64,000 nt of DNA from an uncultured Lachnospiraceae bacterium (GTDB taxonomy: Bacteria > Bacillota > Clostridia > Lachnospirales > Lachnospiraceae). Position numbers and translations under genes: made by a program. The notes beneath the pieces are model-generated. The model saw only the letters and a list, made by a program, of their open reading frames with translations. It was not told the origin of the DNA and made no database searches. Positions 52,099 through 61,357 of the stretch are shown here, one piece after another; positions within the stretch are counted from its first letter, which is position 1; every line of letters begins with the position of its first letter. Location of the stretch: the NCBI GenBank assembly GCA_910588405.1, contig CAJUPT010000003.1, positions 60,639 through 124,638 of the forward strand. The letters are read 5' to 3'.

Positions 52099-53082
52099 TT
52101 ATACGGCTATCCCCAGTTCTTCTGTATGTTCTGATGTATTCTCATCTTCCGTTTCGGAAGCTGATGGCTGTGTATTTACGGCGCCGGAAGCGTCAACCGC
52201 ACCGGTGCCGGCCGCATTCTCCGCATCTGCGGCGGCATCGCCCGCACTGCCAGTGTTTTCTGTGCCTGTGCCGCCTGCATTCTCAGTACCCGAGCCTGTA
52301 TTTTCAGTCCCCTGCGCACTGTCGGTTCCATTGGGTTTACTTTCCGTTCCCCCGGTTCCTTCGGTTTTATCGCCCTCTCCTTCAGTACCTTCCGGCTTAT
52401 CTTTATCTCCTTCTCCTTCAACGCCTTCGGGCTTCTGATCGCCGTCGCCCTCACCTTCATCCGGATCAGGAATCTTCACCTCTACTTTTCCCATACCCAG
52501 AAGATAGGTAATCGGATAATCCGTATCGTCTCCCTCCAGCCGGAAGGTAGGCGTTGCGCTGGTAAAGTTCACAGATTCCACGACGCCGGTCTTGGAGCCC
52601 ACCACTTTCAAAGTCTCCTCCCCCGTCTCCGGATCTGTCACCTTCTCAGTCACCGATACCGTTACTTCCTGGCCCACCAGACCGGCCGCATAGGTCTGGG
52701 TGGAGATAATCTGGGAGTTTTCCAGTGTGTGGATCACATTCTCCATCACATCATTCATAGAAGTCATGGACTGTACCATGGCCATCTGCACCATCTGAGC
52801 CATCATCTCGCTGTTGCTCATCGGATTGTTCATATCCTGATTGGCCAGCTGGGCTGCCAGCAGCTTAAAATAATCCGTGATGGTTAGTGTATTCAGATCC
52901 GTGCTGGCATGGGAATAGGCTTGCGTCTCATAAGGATTCGTACTGGCAGATTCCTCACCGGCTTTTTTTGTTTTATTTGCACTGTCGCTCTCACTTGTAC
53001 CACTGTTTCTACTCGCCCCACCATAATTCGGTGTTGCATATGGATTTTGTGTACCGCTTGAAATACCTGATGTATCTGGCAT
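52099..53082 (-). CDS. flgD: Flagellar hook assembly scaffold FlgD with acidic repeat tail
   Basis: FlgD caps the growing hook. Residues 55-150 are the FlgD core (LGTLTITDYFKLLAAQLANQDMNNPMSNSEMMAQMVQMA). The protein is 327 residues; after about residue 205 the usual FlgD C-terminal fold is replaced by a tail of about 120 residues rich in Gly, Glu, Thr and Asp (EGEGDKDKPEGTEGEGDKTE). N-terminal residues are Ser/Asn-rich. Located between fliK and flgE, as expected. Confidence 0.92.
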   Translation of the reverse strand: MPDTSGISSGTQNPYATPNYGGASRNSGTSESDSANKTKKAGEESASTNPYETQAYSHASTDLNTLTITDYFKLLAAQLANQDMNNPMSNSEMMAQMVQMAMVQSMTSMNDVMENVIHTLENSQIISTQTYAAGLVGQEVTVSVTEKVTDPETGEETLKVVGSKTGVVESVNFTSATPTFRLEGDDTDYPITYLLGMGKVEVKIPDPDEGEGDGDQKPEGVEGEGDKDKPEGTEGEGDKTEGTGGTESKPNGTDSAQGTENTGSGTENAGGTGTENTGSAGDAAADAENAAGTGAVDASGAVNTQPSASETEDENTSEHTEELGIAV

Positions 53083-53097
53083 AAACTCTATCCTCCT

Positions 53098-54309
53098 CTA
53101 TCCCACCAGTCCCAGCCGCAGCTGCTGCATAAAGGACTCGCTTCCTTTATCATGACTTTTTTCTTCCTGCGCGTCCCGCTGTCTCTGGCGGTTTTCTTCT
53201 CCGCCCTTTTCCGGCAGTTCCTGCTGTGAGGGCTGGTTTTCCGGCGTGTAGATCACGGTCTGCTGACCGGTCTTTTCCTCCAGAATCTGGGCCATCTCTC
53301 CGGCCCGCTGACTTAAAATCGACAGCGTTCTGTGGCTGTCAGCCATCAGAGACATCACTGTCTTTCCATCCTCGAAGGCCACTTTTATAATAATCTTGCC
53401 AAGGGAAGCCGGCTCCAGTTCCAAGGTTAGTTCCCCGTCGGCCGACGGCATCCGTGTAGCAAGGGTTTCCGCGATATCGCGATACATCGCGGCTTCCGAC
53501 GTCTTAACAACCGCCGCCTTCTCTGACGGAATCTGCTCCCCTTCACCGATCAGCTGCGACTGGAACTGGCCTGACGCCGCACCATGGGCCGACGGCTGCT
53601 CCTCCGGTCTGACTGTCGTCTCCGCCTCCTTCAAGACATCTGCTCCTGCTTCCTGCTGATTCCCGGCTTCCGCCCGGTTCTCCTGCCGGGACTGCTCTGG
53701 CTTAGGGGCTGCCGCCTGAACTGCCTGCCCGGGCTGTTCCACAGCATTCTCAACCTGGGCTTCTTGCTGAACTGGCTCCTGTGAAACCGTCTGCCGCGGC
53801 TGAATCAGATCCTGAGGCTGTACAGCCTGTGCCGCTTGTGCCACCTCCGGCATCACCGGTTCCGCAGTCTGAATCGCTGTCTCCACAGGCTGCACCTCCG
53901 GCATCTGAATCATCTCCACATTCTCCGTAGCCAGAATCGTTTCAGTTTGCACCGTTTCAGTGGCTCCCTCCGCTGTCATGGCATCCACCTCCTGTACTTG
54001 CTGCATCATCATTCCCGCAAGCACAGAAAGCCCCTCCTCCGTATTTTCCGGAGAAGAAGCCGATTCATTTGCTTCCTGCTTTTCATCCTCCTGCACGCTC
54101 ACCTTTTTGTCGGGCTTGTGTGTCTGGCTTTGTTCCGTCTCCTGTCTTTTCACTTCCGTTTTCTTGCCGCCGTCCGAAACAGACTGTCCCTTATCCCGTA
54201 GCAGCTCAGAAAAATCTGACGCCAGACTGCCCTGCACTTCCTTCGCAGAAGCACCTGGCGACACTGCCGGGCCTGTCATCTGTACCATGGAAATCTCTGC
54301 CATATTCAC
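53098..54309 (-). CDS. fliK: Flagellar hook-length control protein FliK
   Basis: FliK measures hook length and switches export specificity. The 403-residue protein is Gln/Glu/Val-rich for the first 270 residues, typical of the extended ruler, and ends with the conserved switch domain (LTLELEPASLGKIIIKVAF with the L-x-P-x-x-LG motif, then MSLMADSHRTLSILSQRAGEM). It starts after fliJ and before flgD. Confidence 0.9.
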   Translation of the reverse strand: MNMAEISMVQMTGPAVSPGASAKEVQGSLASDFSELLRDKGQSVSDGGKKTEVKRQETEQSQTHKPDKKVSVQEDEKQEANESASSPENTEEGLSVLAGMMMQQVQEVDAMTAEGATETVQTETILATENVEMIQMPEVQPVETAIQTAEPVMPEVAQAAQAVQPQDLIQPRQTVSQEPVQQEAQVENAVEQPGQAVQAAAPKPEQSRQENRAEAGNQQEAGADVLKEAETTVRPEEQPSAHGAASGQFQSQLIGEGEQIPSEKAAVVKTSEAAMYRDIAETLATRMPSADGELTLELEPASLGKIIIKVAFEDGKTVMSLMADSHRTLSILSQRAGEMAQILEEKTGQQTVIYTPENQPSQQELPEKGGEENRQRQRDAQEEKSHDKGSESFMQQLRLGLVG

Positions 54310-54536
54310 TTCCTCCTCTCCTAAATACTACATCTATGATCAGGCAGCATCCTCAGGCTTACGACAAGCCATCCCCTACCGCTTAATGTCCATTCTTTAT
54401 TATATAGGAAATTCCCTATTTAATCAATGTTTTTATCCTGTGAAATACTGTTAATTTCCTGACAAATTTCCAGTTCTCCAAAACACGCCGGAGGCTTTTT
54501 GCCAGACTTTTCATCAATATCATTTTCCGTTTCGCT

Positions 54537-54998
54537 TTATGTACTTTCCGCTCTTCTGGACAGGCCGTTTGAGACAAATTCTTCTATGAAGCTTTCCTCT
54601 TCCTTCATCTCCGCCTTCTGCCAGGCCGTCCACTTGCGCTCCTTCAGCTTTTCAAACTTGGAGGTGTCGATCTTTGCCTCCACCACCTTCGCCCGTTTTT
54701 CCTCTTCCTTTTTTCGAAGCACAAACAGATGCTCCTTCTCGTAATCAATGGTCTTCTCCATCTGAGCGATGCACAGGCTGAACAGCCTATATTCCTCTAT
54801 CACGCCGCCCACATGCTTTTTCTTGTCAAACTGCCCCTCATATCCGGACAGCTCGCGCTTAAGCCGGTGAATCTCATCTTCCTTTTTTCTTACCTGATGC
54901 AGAGCCGCCGCATGCTCTGTTCTCAGATTATCCAGCACCTGTGTTTTGTAATCCAATACCGTTTCAAGTCCATATTGAAACCGTTTCAAAACAATCAT
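54537..54998 (-). CDS. fliJ: Flagellar export chaperone FliJ
   Basis: A 153-residue coiled-coil protein (MIVLKRFQYGLETVLDYKTQV, then long Glu/Lys heptads) that inserts in the FliI ring. It starts nine bases after fliI ends, in the usual order fliH-fliI-fliJ-fliK. Function and size match the family, although sequences diverge. Confidence 0.88.
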   Translation of the reverse strand: MIVLKRFQYGLETVLDYKTQVLDNLRTEHAAALHQVRKKEDEIHRLKRELSGYEGQFDKKKHVGGVIEEYRLFSLCIAQMEKTIDYEKEHLFVLRKKEEEKRAKVVEAKIDTSKFEKLKERKWTAWQKAEMKEEESFIEEFVSNGLSRRAEST

Positions 54999-55007
54999 TC
55001 CTCCCTT

Positions 55008-56309
55008 TTACCCTACGATCGACCGCATCAGTTCCAGCGTCTCCTCATAAGTAAAGCTCTCGTCGATTCCCTGTTCCAGGAATCCATTGATTTGATCTAT
55101 CTTAGAAACCGCGTTGTCAAGAGCGGGGTTGTTTCCTTTTTTGTATGCGCCAATGGCGATCAGATCCGCATTTTTCTGGTACAGGCCCAGGAGGTTCCGC
55201 ATCTGGGAGGATGACTGCTTATGGTCTTCGCCCACGATCTCCACCATCAGACGGGAAATGCTGGCGCCGATATCAATGGCCGGGAAATGATTCTCATTGG
55301 CCAGCTGCCGGCTCAAAACGATATGTCCGTCCAATATACCCCGGACGGTATCAGCGATCGGTTCATTGGTATCGTCACCCTCTACAAGAACGGTATAGAC
55401 GCCTGTAATGGAACCCTTGTTGAAGTTTCCGCTCCGCTCTAACAGCTTGGGAAACTCCGCGTAAATAGAAGGCGTATACCCTCTGGCGATTGGCGGCTCG
55501 CCAATCGCCAGACCGATTTCACGCTGTGCCATGGCATAACGGGTAAGTGAATCCATCATCAGGAGCACATCGTTCCCCTGGTCACGGAAATACTCGGCGA
55601 TCGTGGTAGCCACCAGCGGACATTTCATCCGCAGCATGGCAGGCTGGTCGGAGGTTGCGACTACCAAAACAGAACGCTTCATGCCTTCCTCTCCCAGATC
55701 CTTTTCCACAAATTCCAGCACCTCACGCCCACGCTCTCCCACCAGAGCAAGCACATTGATATCTGTCTTTACATTCTTCGCAATCATGCCCATCAGCGTA
55801 CTCTTTCCTACGCCGGAGCCGGCGAATATACCGATTCTCTGGCCCTTTCCAATGGTGTTCAGGCCATCGATGGCTTTCACGCCAAATTCCAGCCGCTCTC
55901 TGATGGGCGGTCTGCTCAAAGGGTTGGTATAGGAGCTGTTCACCGTATAAAACTGGGTAGGAGAAAAATCTCCTTTTCCGTCGATGGGCTCTCCCATGGC
56001 GTTGATGATACGTCCCCGCAGGAATTCGCCCACCGGAATCTTCAGCCTGTGCTTCGTGTTCCGCACAAAACTGCCGGAGGTGATGCCGCTGGTAGACTCA
56101 TAGGTCATCAGCTGGATTTTTCCCTCCTTGAAGCCTACCACCTCGGCCGGCGTCTGCTGGTTCTGCTCCTCGTTGTAGATCATCACAATATCGCCGATAC
56201 TGGATCGGCCACCCGACGCTTCCATAGACATGCCGACCACATTTTCAATTTTTCCGATATGTCCCACCGTCTCCGTTTTAGAGATCAGCTTAGGGATCGA
56301 CTCATACAT
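55008..56309 (-). CDS. fliI: Flagellum-specific ATPase FliI
   Basis: FliI is the hexameric export ATPase. The Walker A is GIFAGSGVGKSTLMGMI, Walker B VLLMMDSLTRYAMAQREIG, and the conserved catalytic glutamate region is in LVGERGREVLEFVEKDLG. I use the ATG at 56309 (433 residues), since AGGAGG lies ten bases before it; an ATG at 56330 overlaps the fliH stop and would add seven residues. Order fliH-fliI-fliJ is kept. Confidence 0.95.
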   Translation of the reverse strand: MYESIPKLISKTETVGHIGKIENVVGMSMEASGGRSSIGDIVMIYNEEQNQQTPAEVVGFKEGKIQLMTYESTSGITSGSFVRNTKHRLKIPVGEFLRGRIINAMGEPIDGKGDFSPTQFYTVNSSYTNPLSRPPIRERLEFGVKAIDGLNTIGKGQRIGIFAGSGVGKSTLMGMIAKNVKTDINVLALVGERGREVLEFVEKDLGEEGMKRSVLVVATSDQPAMLRMKCPLVATTIAEYFRDQGNDVLLMMDSLTRYAMAQREIGLAIGEPPIARGYTPSIYAEFPKLLERSGNFNKGSITGVYTVLVEGDDTNEPIADTVRGILDGHIVLSRQLANENHFPAIDIGASISRLMVEIVGEDHKQSSSQMRNLLGLYQKNADLIAIGAYKKGNNPALDNAVSKIDQINGFLEQGIDESFTYEETLELMRSIVG

Positions 56310-56326
56310 GGCCAGATGTCCTCCTG

Positions 56327-57163
56327 TCATCTAATATTTTCCAAGACCTCTCTGATATTCTCTAGCTGGGTGTCCACGCTAATATCCACCACCTGATCCG
56401 GCATCTCAATCACACACCGGCCGCTTTTATCCTTATTCATGACGACGAATTTTACATTGTCAGAAAGACGGGACAGCTCGCCGATCATGTCGGCATCCCC
56501 CTTCATCATCGTCTCATAATCTGTTCTTTCCATATAGATCTTGACCCAGGCCGTTTTTTTCAGCTTTTCTGTCTCCGCTAGAATCATCCGTTTGATCACA
56601 TCTCCGCTGGACTTCAAGCTGATGTGAATCACCTTTTCACCTACCGCTATGGCACAATCCTTCAATTCATCCAGATATTTATTCAGACTCTTTTCCTTGG
56701 CTTCCTCCGCCGAGGCAATCGCCCGCTCCATATCCCTCCGGAACCCAAGAAACTGTTCCTTCAGCTGCGCACCGTACTCTTCAATGGCCTTTTGTCGGCC
56801 TTCTTCAAGCCCCTGGGCATAGCCCTCCTGGTACCCCTGCTCGGCGGCTTCCTTTTTCTGTTCCTCGATTTCCTCTTTCGCTTCGTTCGCCATCTGCTCA
56901 GCCAGCCGCCGGGCCTCCTGACGAATCTCATCCGCTTCCGCCTGTGCCTCGCTTAAAATGCCGTCTTCCGCATTCGCACCCAAAACTGAATCGGCAGCGG
57001 CGGCCAGCTCGATTTGCGCGCTGCCGCCGTCCCTCTTTCCAGCGGACCTATGATCCTTCTTGTTTTTTTCCGGCCGCAGGGAGGTCTGCTCCGGGGGAAC
57101 ATATTTCCAGACCGCCGGAACTTCCTTCCCCCGCTTCACTACGCCTTTAGACGATGATATCAC
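56327..57163 (-). CDS. fliH: Flagellar assembly protein FliH
   Basis: FliH forms the stator that regulates FliI. The 278-residue protein has a Glu/Ala/Gln-rich coiled middle (EQKKEAAEQGYQEGYAQGLEEGRQ with GxxxG repeats) and a C-terminal binding domain. The start is a GTG with GGGAGG eight bases upstream, overlapping the fliG stop by 17 bases, which couples translation. Confidence 0.9.
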   Translation of the reverse strand: MISSSKGVVKRGKEVPAVWKYVPPEQTSLRPEKNKKDHRSAGKRDGGSAQIELAAAADSVLGANAEDGILSEAQAEADEIRQEARRLAEQMANEAKEEIEEQKKEAAEQGYQEGYAQGLEEGRQKAIEEYGAQLKEQFLGFRRDMERAIASAEEAKEKSLNKYLDELKDCAIAVGEKVIHISLKSSGDVIKRMILAETEKLKKTAWVKIYMERTDYETMMKGDADMIGELSRLSDNVKFVVMNKDKSGRCVIEMPDQVVDISVDTQLENIREVLENIR

Positions 57164-58205
57164 CTTCGTCGCCTCCCTTATTGATGATTACCTCGCCTTC
57201 ATCCTCAAGACGGCGAATCACGTTCACAATTCTCTGTTGTGCTTCTTCAACGTCTTTCAGTCTGACATTCGTGGTAATCTCCATATCGCTTCTCACAGTC
57301 TCAGTTTGACGTTTAGACATATTGGAGAAGAAGATCTGTTTCATCTCGTCGGAAGCAGTCTTAAGGGCATATACAATATCCTTGGTATCGCAATCCCGAA
57401 CAAAACGCTGTACGGAACGATCGTCCATATCCAAAATATTCTCGAATACAAACATCCGATCCCTGATATCCTGAGCCAAGTCCGGATCGGATTTGTCCAG
57501 CTCCTCGAAGATACGCCGCTCGTTGCTGCGGTCCACATGGTTCATCATATCGGCCACGTATTCCACGCCGCCCAAGTTCATATTGTCCTCACTGGTGATG
57601 ATGGTAGCGAACTTGCGCTTCATCTCCTCTTCTACAATGGCAATGGCCTCCGGAGATACCCGGTCCATCTTCGCCATGGCCTCCACTACGGAGATTCGCT
57701 TTCCTTCCGGAAGCTGTTCTAATACACGAGCTGATTGCTCTGGGTCCATATAGGACATAATCAGAGCAATCACCTGAGGTCTCTCCTGCTGCAACAGTGC
57801 CAGCAGCGTCTTGGGGTCCCCCTTTGTAAAGAAGTTAAAAGGCTTCGACTGTAAGGTTTTCGATACTTTTTCCAACAGATTTCTAGCGGTAGATTCGCCA
57901 AAGGCTTTTTCCAATACGTCTCGGGCGTAGTCCAGACCGCCGTCTGTCATCATCTTATGAGTCAGACAAAGCTTATAGAATTCATCAAGGGCGCCTTCCA
58001 CCTGGGCATTGTTATTCTTTCCCATCTTCGCCACTTCATAGGTGAGATCCTCGATATCCTGTTCGCTTAAATACTTATAAATCTGAGAGGCTCGATCCGC
58101 GCCCAGAGAAACCACCACAAGAGCGGCCTTCTGCGCTGTTTCAAGCGGTTCAACCTTTTCCTCTTCCAAAACAGGCGCTTTACTTGCGCTTTCGGCTGCC
58201 GCCAT
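57147..58205 (-). CDS. fliG: Flagellar motor switch protein FliG
   Basis: FliG is the torque-generating switch protein facing the stator. The 352-residue protein has N-terminal AALVVVSLGADRASQIYKYLSEQD and C-terminal torque-helix residues (RSVQRFVRDCDTKDIVYALK, then FFSNMSKRQTETVRSDMEI). An N-terminal extension of about 25 residues is Glu/Ala-rich. It overlaps the fliF stop by 26 bases, with AAGGAGG upstream. Confidence 0.95.
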   Translation of the reverse strand: MAAAESASKAPVLEEEKVEPLETAQKAALVVVSLGADRASQIYKYLSEQDIEDLTYEVAKMGKNNNAQVEGALDEFYKLCLTHKMMTDGGLDYARDVLEKAFGESTARNLLEKVSKTLQSKPFNFFTKGDPKTLLALLQQERPQVIALIMSYMDPEQSARVLEQLPEGKRISVVEAMAKMDRVSPEAIAIVEEEMKRKFATIITSEDNMNLGGVEYVADMMNHVDRSNERRIFEELDKSDPDLAQDIRDRMFVFENILDMDDRSVQRFVRDCDTKDIVYALKTASDEMKQIFFSNMSKRQTETVRSDMEITTNVRLKDVEEAQQRIVNVIRRLEDEGEVIINKGGDEGDIIV

Positions 58206-59856
58206 TCTCGTCGCCTCCTTCTCCTCTCAGCCACCCCTGAATCAGCTTCGCCGCAATCTGCGGATTCTGATCCACGAAATCACCAATGTTCTGCTTCAGC
58301 TTCAGGCTGTGCTGCATCCGCAGATTCAGTACGGCCTCATTGTTCTCCATCTCTTCATCCAAATCGGAAGCAAAGGCATCGCTCTCTCCCACCGAATCCT
58401 CGGCCAGAGGGATGTAGCCGTCTCCCAGCTCCATGTTTTCTTCCAGTTCTTCCGCTTTTTTCTTCTTTCTGCGCCGCAGAAGCATCAGAAGCAACAGCAG
58501 CAGAATCAAGACTGCCTGAGCGATCACCGCGATCAGAAGAGGCAGCGGAATGGTCCTCTGCACCACCGGATTCGCCGGATCGACAGGATTCGCCGCAGCC
58601 GCTTTCTGCTCCGAAGACAAGGCGCGCACAACGGAAACCTTCTGATTCGCCTCGGTCCGGTCGATTCCGGCAGCGTTCGAAATCAGATTCACCAGTTCCT
58701 GATTTGCAATATCCAGGTCGTCGGTGTTAATCACCACAGCCACAGTGACATCCTGCAGGACACCCGGGCTGACCTGACGCTGTTCCTTCAATACATTGTA
58801 AAGCCACTGTCTGGCATAACTGTTACTGGAAGAACCGGTAATGCCGTCGCCTCCGGTATTGTATGTATATCGGGGTTCGTCCGCATTTGCGTCCGCACCC
58901 ACCACATCGCCTGCGCCGTCGGCCTCGGCGCCGGAGTACTCTCCCGCTCCTGACTCGCTCTCTAGCAGACCGGTCTTGTCATCATCGTCAATTTTTTCCG
59001 GAACGGTATATTGGGTACTCTCGGAAATAATCTGTTCCATGTTCAGGTTTCCCTTGACAGAAACAGCTACGTTTCCCTGTCCGTAAAGCTTCTCCAGAAT
59101 CCGGCGGATATTTGCCGCGATATTCTCCTCCACCATGGCAGTCAGCTCCGCCATACTGGTTCCGTCCGCAGAGGCGCCGGTATTCTCCCCGCCGCTCACC
59201 TCAAGGCCGGTACCCGCATCGAACACCGATACATCAGTAAAGGTCATACCGTTGACACAGTGAGCAATCAGGTTTTTGATCGCCGCCGCCTGTTCTGTCT
59301 GCAGGGTCTCGCCGGCCTTCATCGTCACCGTAACGCTGGCCGAGCGCTCGTTCTGCTCCGCAAGGGCGTAATTCGAGGAATTCGCCGGCGATATGGTCAC
59401 CTTAGCATCCTGCACCTGATCGAACAGACGGATCTGCGCCCCCAGACGGTCCTGAAGCTCATAGAGCGTATACTGCCGCTTATCCGACTCGGTCGTCATC
59501 AATCCGGCATTGTCTATATACATATCATATGCAAAACCGCTCTTCGGGTAACCCTGCATCAAAAGGGTCGCTCGCAGCTGATCCACCTGCTTCTCGGGCA
59601 CGCGAATCGTACCCGTAGCATCCACATACTGATATGTAACCCCCGTATCATATAATAAACTAGCCACTTCCTGAGCTTCTTCCTGATTCAGCCCCGTAAA
59701 CAGCGTTGCATAACCTGTTTGGGACAGCAATTTCAAGACCAAAATAGCTCCGGCAGCAATGATGATCGTTCCCGCTATAATTACGATCAGAAGCTTTTTT
59801 GTCTTGTCAGATATTTTTGCCCAGTATTCCTTCAACTTTTGCACAGCTTTGCCCAA
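58180..59856 (-). CDS. fliF: Flagellar MS-ring protein FliF
   Basis: A 558-residue membrane ring protein, with membrane helices at about 20-45 and 435-460 and periplasmic ring-building motifs between (VTYQYVDATGTIRVPEKQVDQLRATLLMQG; DAKVTISPANSSNYAL). The C-terminal FliG-binding region ends DQNPQIAAKLIQGWLRGEG. It starts 24 bases after fliE. Usual length. Confidence 0.95.
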   Translation of the reverse strand: MGKAVQKLKEYWAKISDKTKKLLIVIIAGTIIIAAGAILVLKLLSQTGYATLFTGLNQEEAQEVASLLYDTGVTYQYVDATGTIRVPEKQVDQLRATLLMQGYPKSGFAYDMYIDNAGLMTTESDKRQYTLYELQDRLGAQIRLFDQVQDAKVTISPANSSNYALAEQNERSASVTVTMKAGETLQTEQAAAIKNLIAHCVNGMTFTDVSVFDAGTGLEVSGGENTGASADGTSMAELTAMVEENIAANIRRILEKLYGQGNVAVSVKGNLNMEQIISESTQYTVPEKIDDDDKTGLLESESGAGEYSGAEADGAGDVVGADANADEPRYTYNTGGDGITGSSSNSYARQWLYNVLKEQRQVSPGVLQDVTVAVVINTDDLDIANQELVNLISNAAGIDRTEANQKVSVVRALSSEQKAAAANPVDPANPVVQRTIPLPLLIAVIAQAVLILLLLLLMLLRRRKKKKAEELEENMELGDGYIPLAEDSVGESDAFASDLDEEMENNEAVLNLRMQHSLKLKQNIGDFVDQNPQIAAKLIQGWLRGEGGDENGGSRKRK

Positions 59857-59880
59857 CTTTCCTTCATGTTTATATTAAGC

Positions 59881-60231
59881 TTAAACATTCATTTTCATGA
59901 ACTCGTTATAGGCTTCCACCGCTTTGTTTCGCAGGCCGATCAACACACTTACACTGAGAGCCGCTTTTGCCTCCGCAATCGGCAGCGTATGCGCATCGTC
60001 AAGCTGACCCGTCGAAAGGAGGTACTGCTTTTCCTCCACATCCGCCTGCATCTCATAAACCTGAGACACCGCATCCTTGAAAATATTTGTGAAGGAGGCA
60101 ACCGCCTCATTCTCCTCCTTGTCCGTTTTATGAATGTCCTGCAAGGAATTCCAGGGCCTGATCGGCTCAATCGGCTCAAAGCCCTTTAACTGTCCAATTG
60201 ACTGTATGTTCTGTGTATCCATCTCTAGCAC
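59881..60231 (-). CDS. fliE: Flagellar hook-basal body protein FliE
   Basis: FliE connects the MS ring to the rod. The 116-residue protein ends with the conserved VLIGLRNKAVEAYNEFMKMNV. It lies between flgB and fliF; the flgC that usually sits between flgB and fliE is missing here. A possible internal promoter precedes it. Confidence 0.92.
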   Translation of the reverse strand: MLEMDTQNIQSIGQLKGFEPIEPIRPWNSLQDIHKTDKEENEAVASFTNIFKDAVSQVYEMQADVEEKQYLLSTGQLDDAHTLPIAEAKAALSVSVLIGLRNKAVEAYNEFMKMNV

Positions 60232-60276
60232 CCTTCCTTAACCCAAATTTTTATTTCATCCATTCTATATCCATGG

Positions 60277-60305
60277 TATATATACAATGTCGCTATGTAG
60301 TGTAA
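60277..60305 (-). promoter_or_regulatory. Possible internal promoter before fliE
   Basis: Minus strand TTACAC (60300-60305), 17-base spacer, TATATA (60277-60282), in the 114-base gap that takes the place of flgC. Confidence 0.45.
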
Positions 60306-60345
60306 CCGTATCCTCTTTCGCCTATTTTCCAAACACCTGCTGGTA

Positions 60346-60735
60346 TTAGAATGGCTTCGCCGCTTCCTGGAGGCGTTTGATCTCATTGTTTATGGAATTT
60401 GTCAAATACTGGTACTGGTAAGCAGTCCGTACCAGGTCAATTTGCTCCTGGGACATGTCCACGTTGTTACCGTCCAGGCGGTGTGTCTCATTCTCCGTCG
60501 TACGGACAATCGCCGGCGCCGACGATATGGCCTGACGAACATTCTCCGCACTTCCTGTAGCACTGGCCGCTTTCACCTGCTCTGCCAGAGTATCTTCGAA
60601 TGTCAGATACTGGGACTTGAAGTCCGGCGTATCGTCGTTCGCGATGTTATTTAAAGTAATGTTTTGCCGAAGCCAAAGCATATCCAATGCCCTCTCCGAT
60701 AATGCAATCCCGTTCCCGAATAAAATCGATGACAT
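60346..60735 (-). CDS. flgB: Flagellar basal-body rod protein FlgB
   Basis: A proximal rod protein of 129 residues, with ALDMLWLRQNITLNNIANDDTPDFK and DMSQEQIDLVRTAYQYQYLTN as in the family. It is the first gene of the long fla/che operon; AAGGAGG precedes the ATG. Confidence 0.94.
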   Translation of the reverse strand: MSSILFGNGIALSERALDMLWLRQNITLNNIANDDTPDFKSQYLTFEDTLAEQVKAASATGSAENVRQAISSAPAIVRTTENETHRLDGNNVDMSQEQIDLVRTAYQYQYLTNSINNEIKRLQEAAKPF

Positions 60736-60969
60736 TTCCCATTCCTCCTTAGGTTTTCCTCCCCGCCTCCGTGACGATCCTTTCCGAAATGCACTTCATT
60801 CCGGCTTTGCGCTTACAGCGTGGTCGCGTTCGGCGTCTCTTCATTATATTTGCTGAAAACTGTTTACATTACTCTTATTTGTAAAAGTATTTTGTCTTTC
60901 GTCATTCTACGTTGCGTACAGAAAACAGGCCCGCCGTTATAAAACGACGCCTTTCTATGTGTTTGCACG

Positions 60970-61029
60970 AAAATAACCAGTAAATTAATTTTTCGTTCTT
61001 TTTACGTTTTTATTTCTACTGGTTATTTT
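60970..61029. repeat. 13-base-pair inverted repeat upstream of the fla/che operon
   Basis: AAAATAACCAGTA (60970-60982) pairs perfectly with TACTGGTTATTTT (61017-61029) around a T-rich 34-base loop. It could be a bidirectional terminator or operator for the motility operon; the T-rich flanks favour a terminator. Confidence 0.65.
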
Positions 61030-61268
61030 CCTTTATTACATTATCGCTTTATCACATTGCACTGTTTTTTTTTGCGCAACGGTCCGCTTTTAGTTTAACA
61101 CTCTTTGACTAATTTTTCAACTGGTAATGTCTTTTTTCTTTGTTTTCACTAAATTTTCATATTAATTCCAATATTTTCCACATTTCACGTCAATTTTGTG
61201 ACAAATGCTGCAATTTCTGCCAATCAAGCCCATACATCATCTGTCCATTTGACCAATTTTATCACAAT

Positions 61269-61302
61269 ATATGGCCTTCTAACCAATGTCAGAAGGCCAT
61301 AT
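61269..61302 (-). terminator. Hairpin after leuS
   Basis: ATATGGCCTTCT pairs perfectly with AGAAGGCCATAT around a ten-base loop, 56 bases past the leuS stop. The T-run is weak on the minus strand. Confidence 0.6.
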
Positions 61303-61357
61303 CAGCAATGCATTTTTGTCTCGTTTTTGCTTCTTAGATTATATTTTCAGACTATAT

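Larger units (their letters stand above)
60736..61357. other. Intergenic region between leuS and flgB
   Basis: 622 bases without a gene. On the minus strand a TATAAT (60843-60848) with poor -35 is a possible start of the fla/che transcript. Two inverted repeats (60970-61029 and 61269-61302) are also present. No ORF was supported. Confidence 0.5.
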
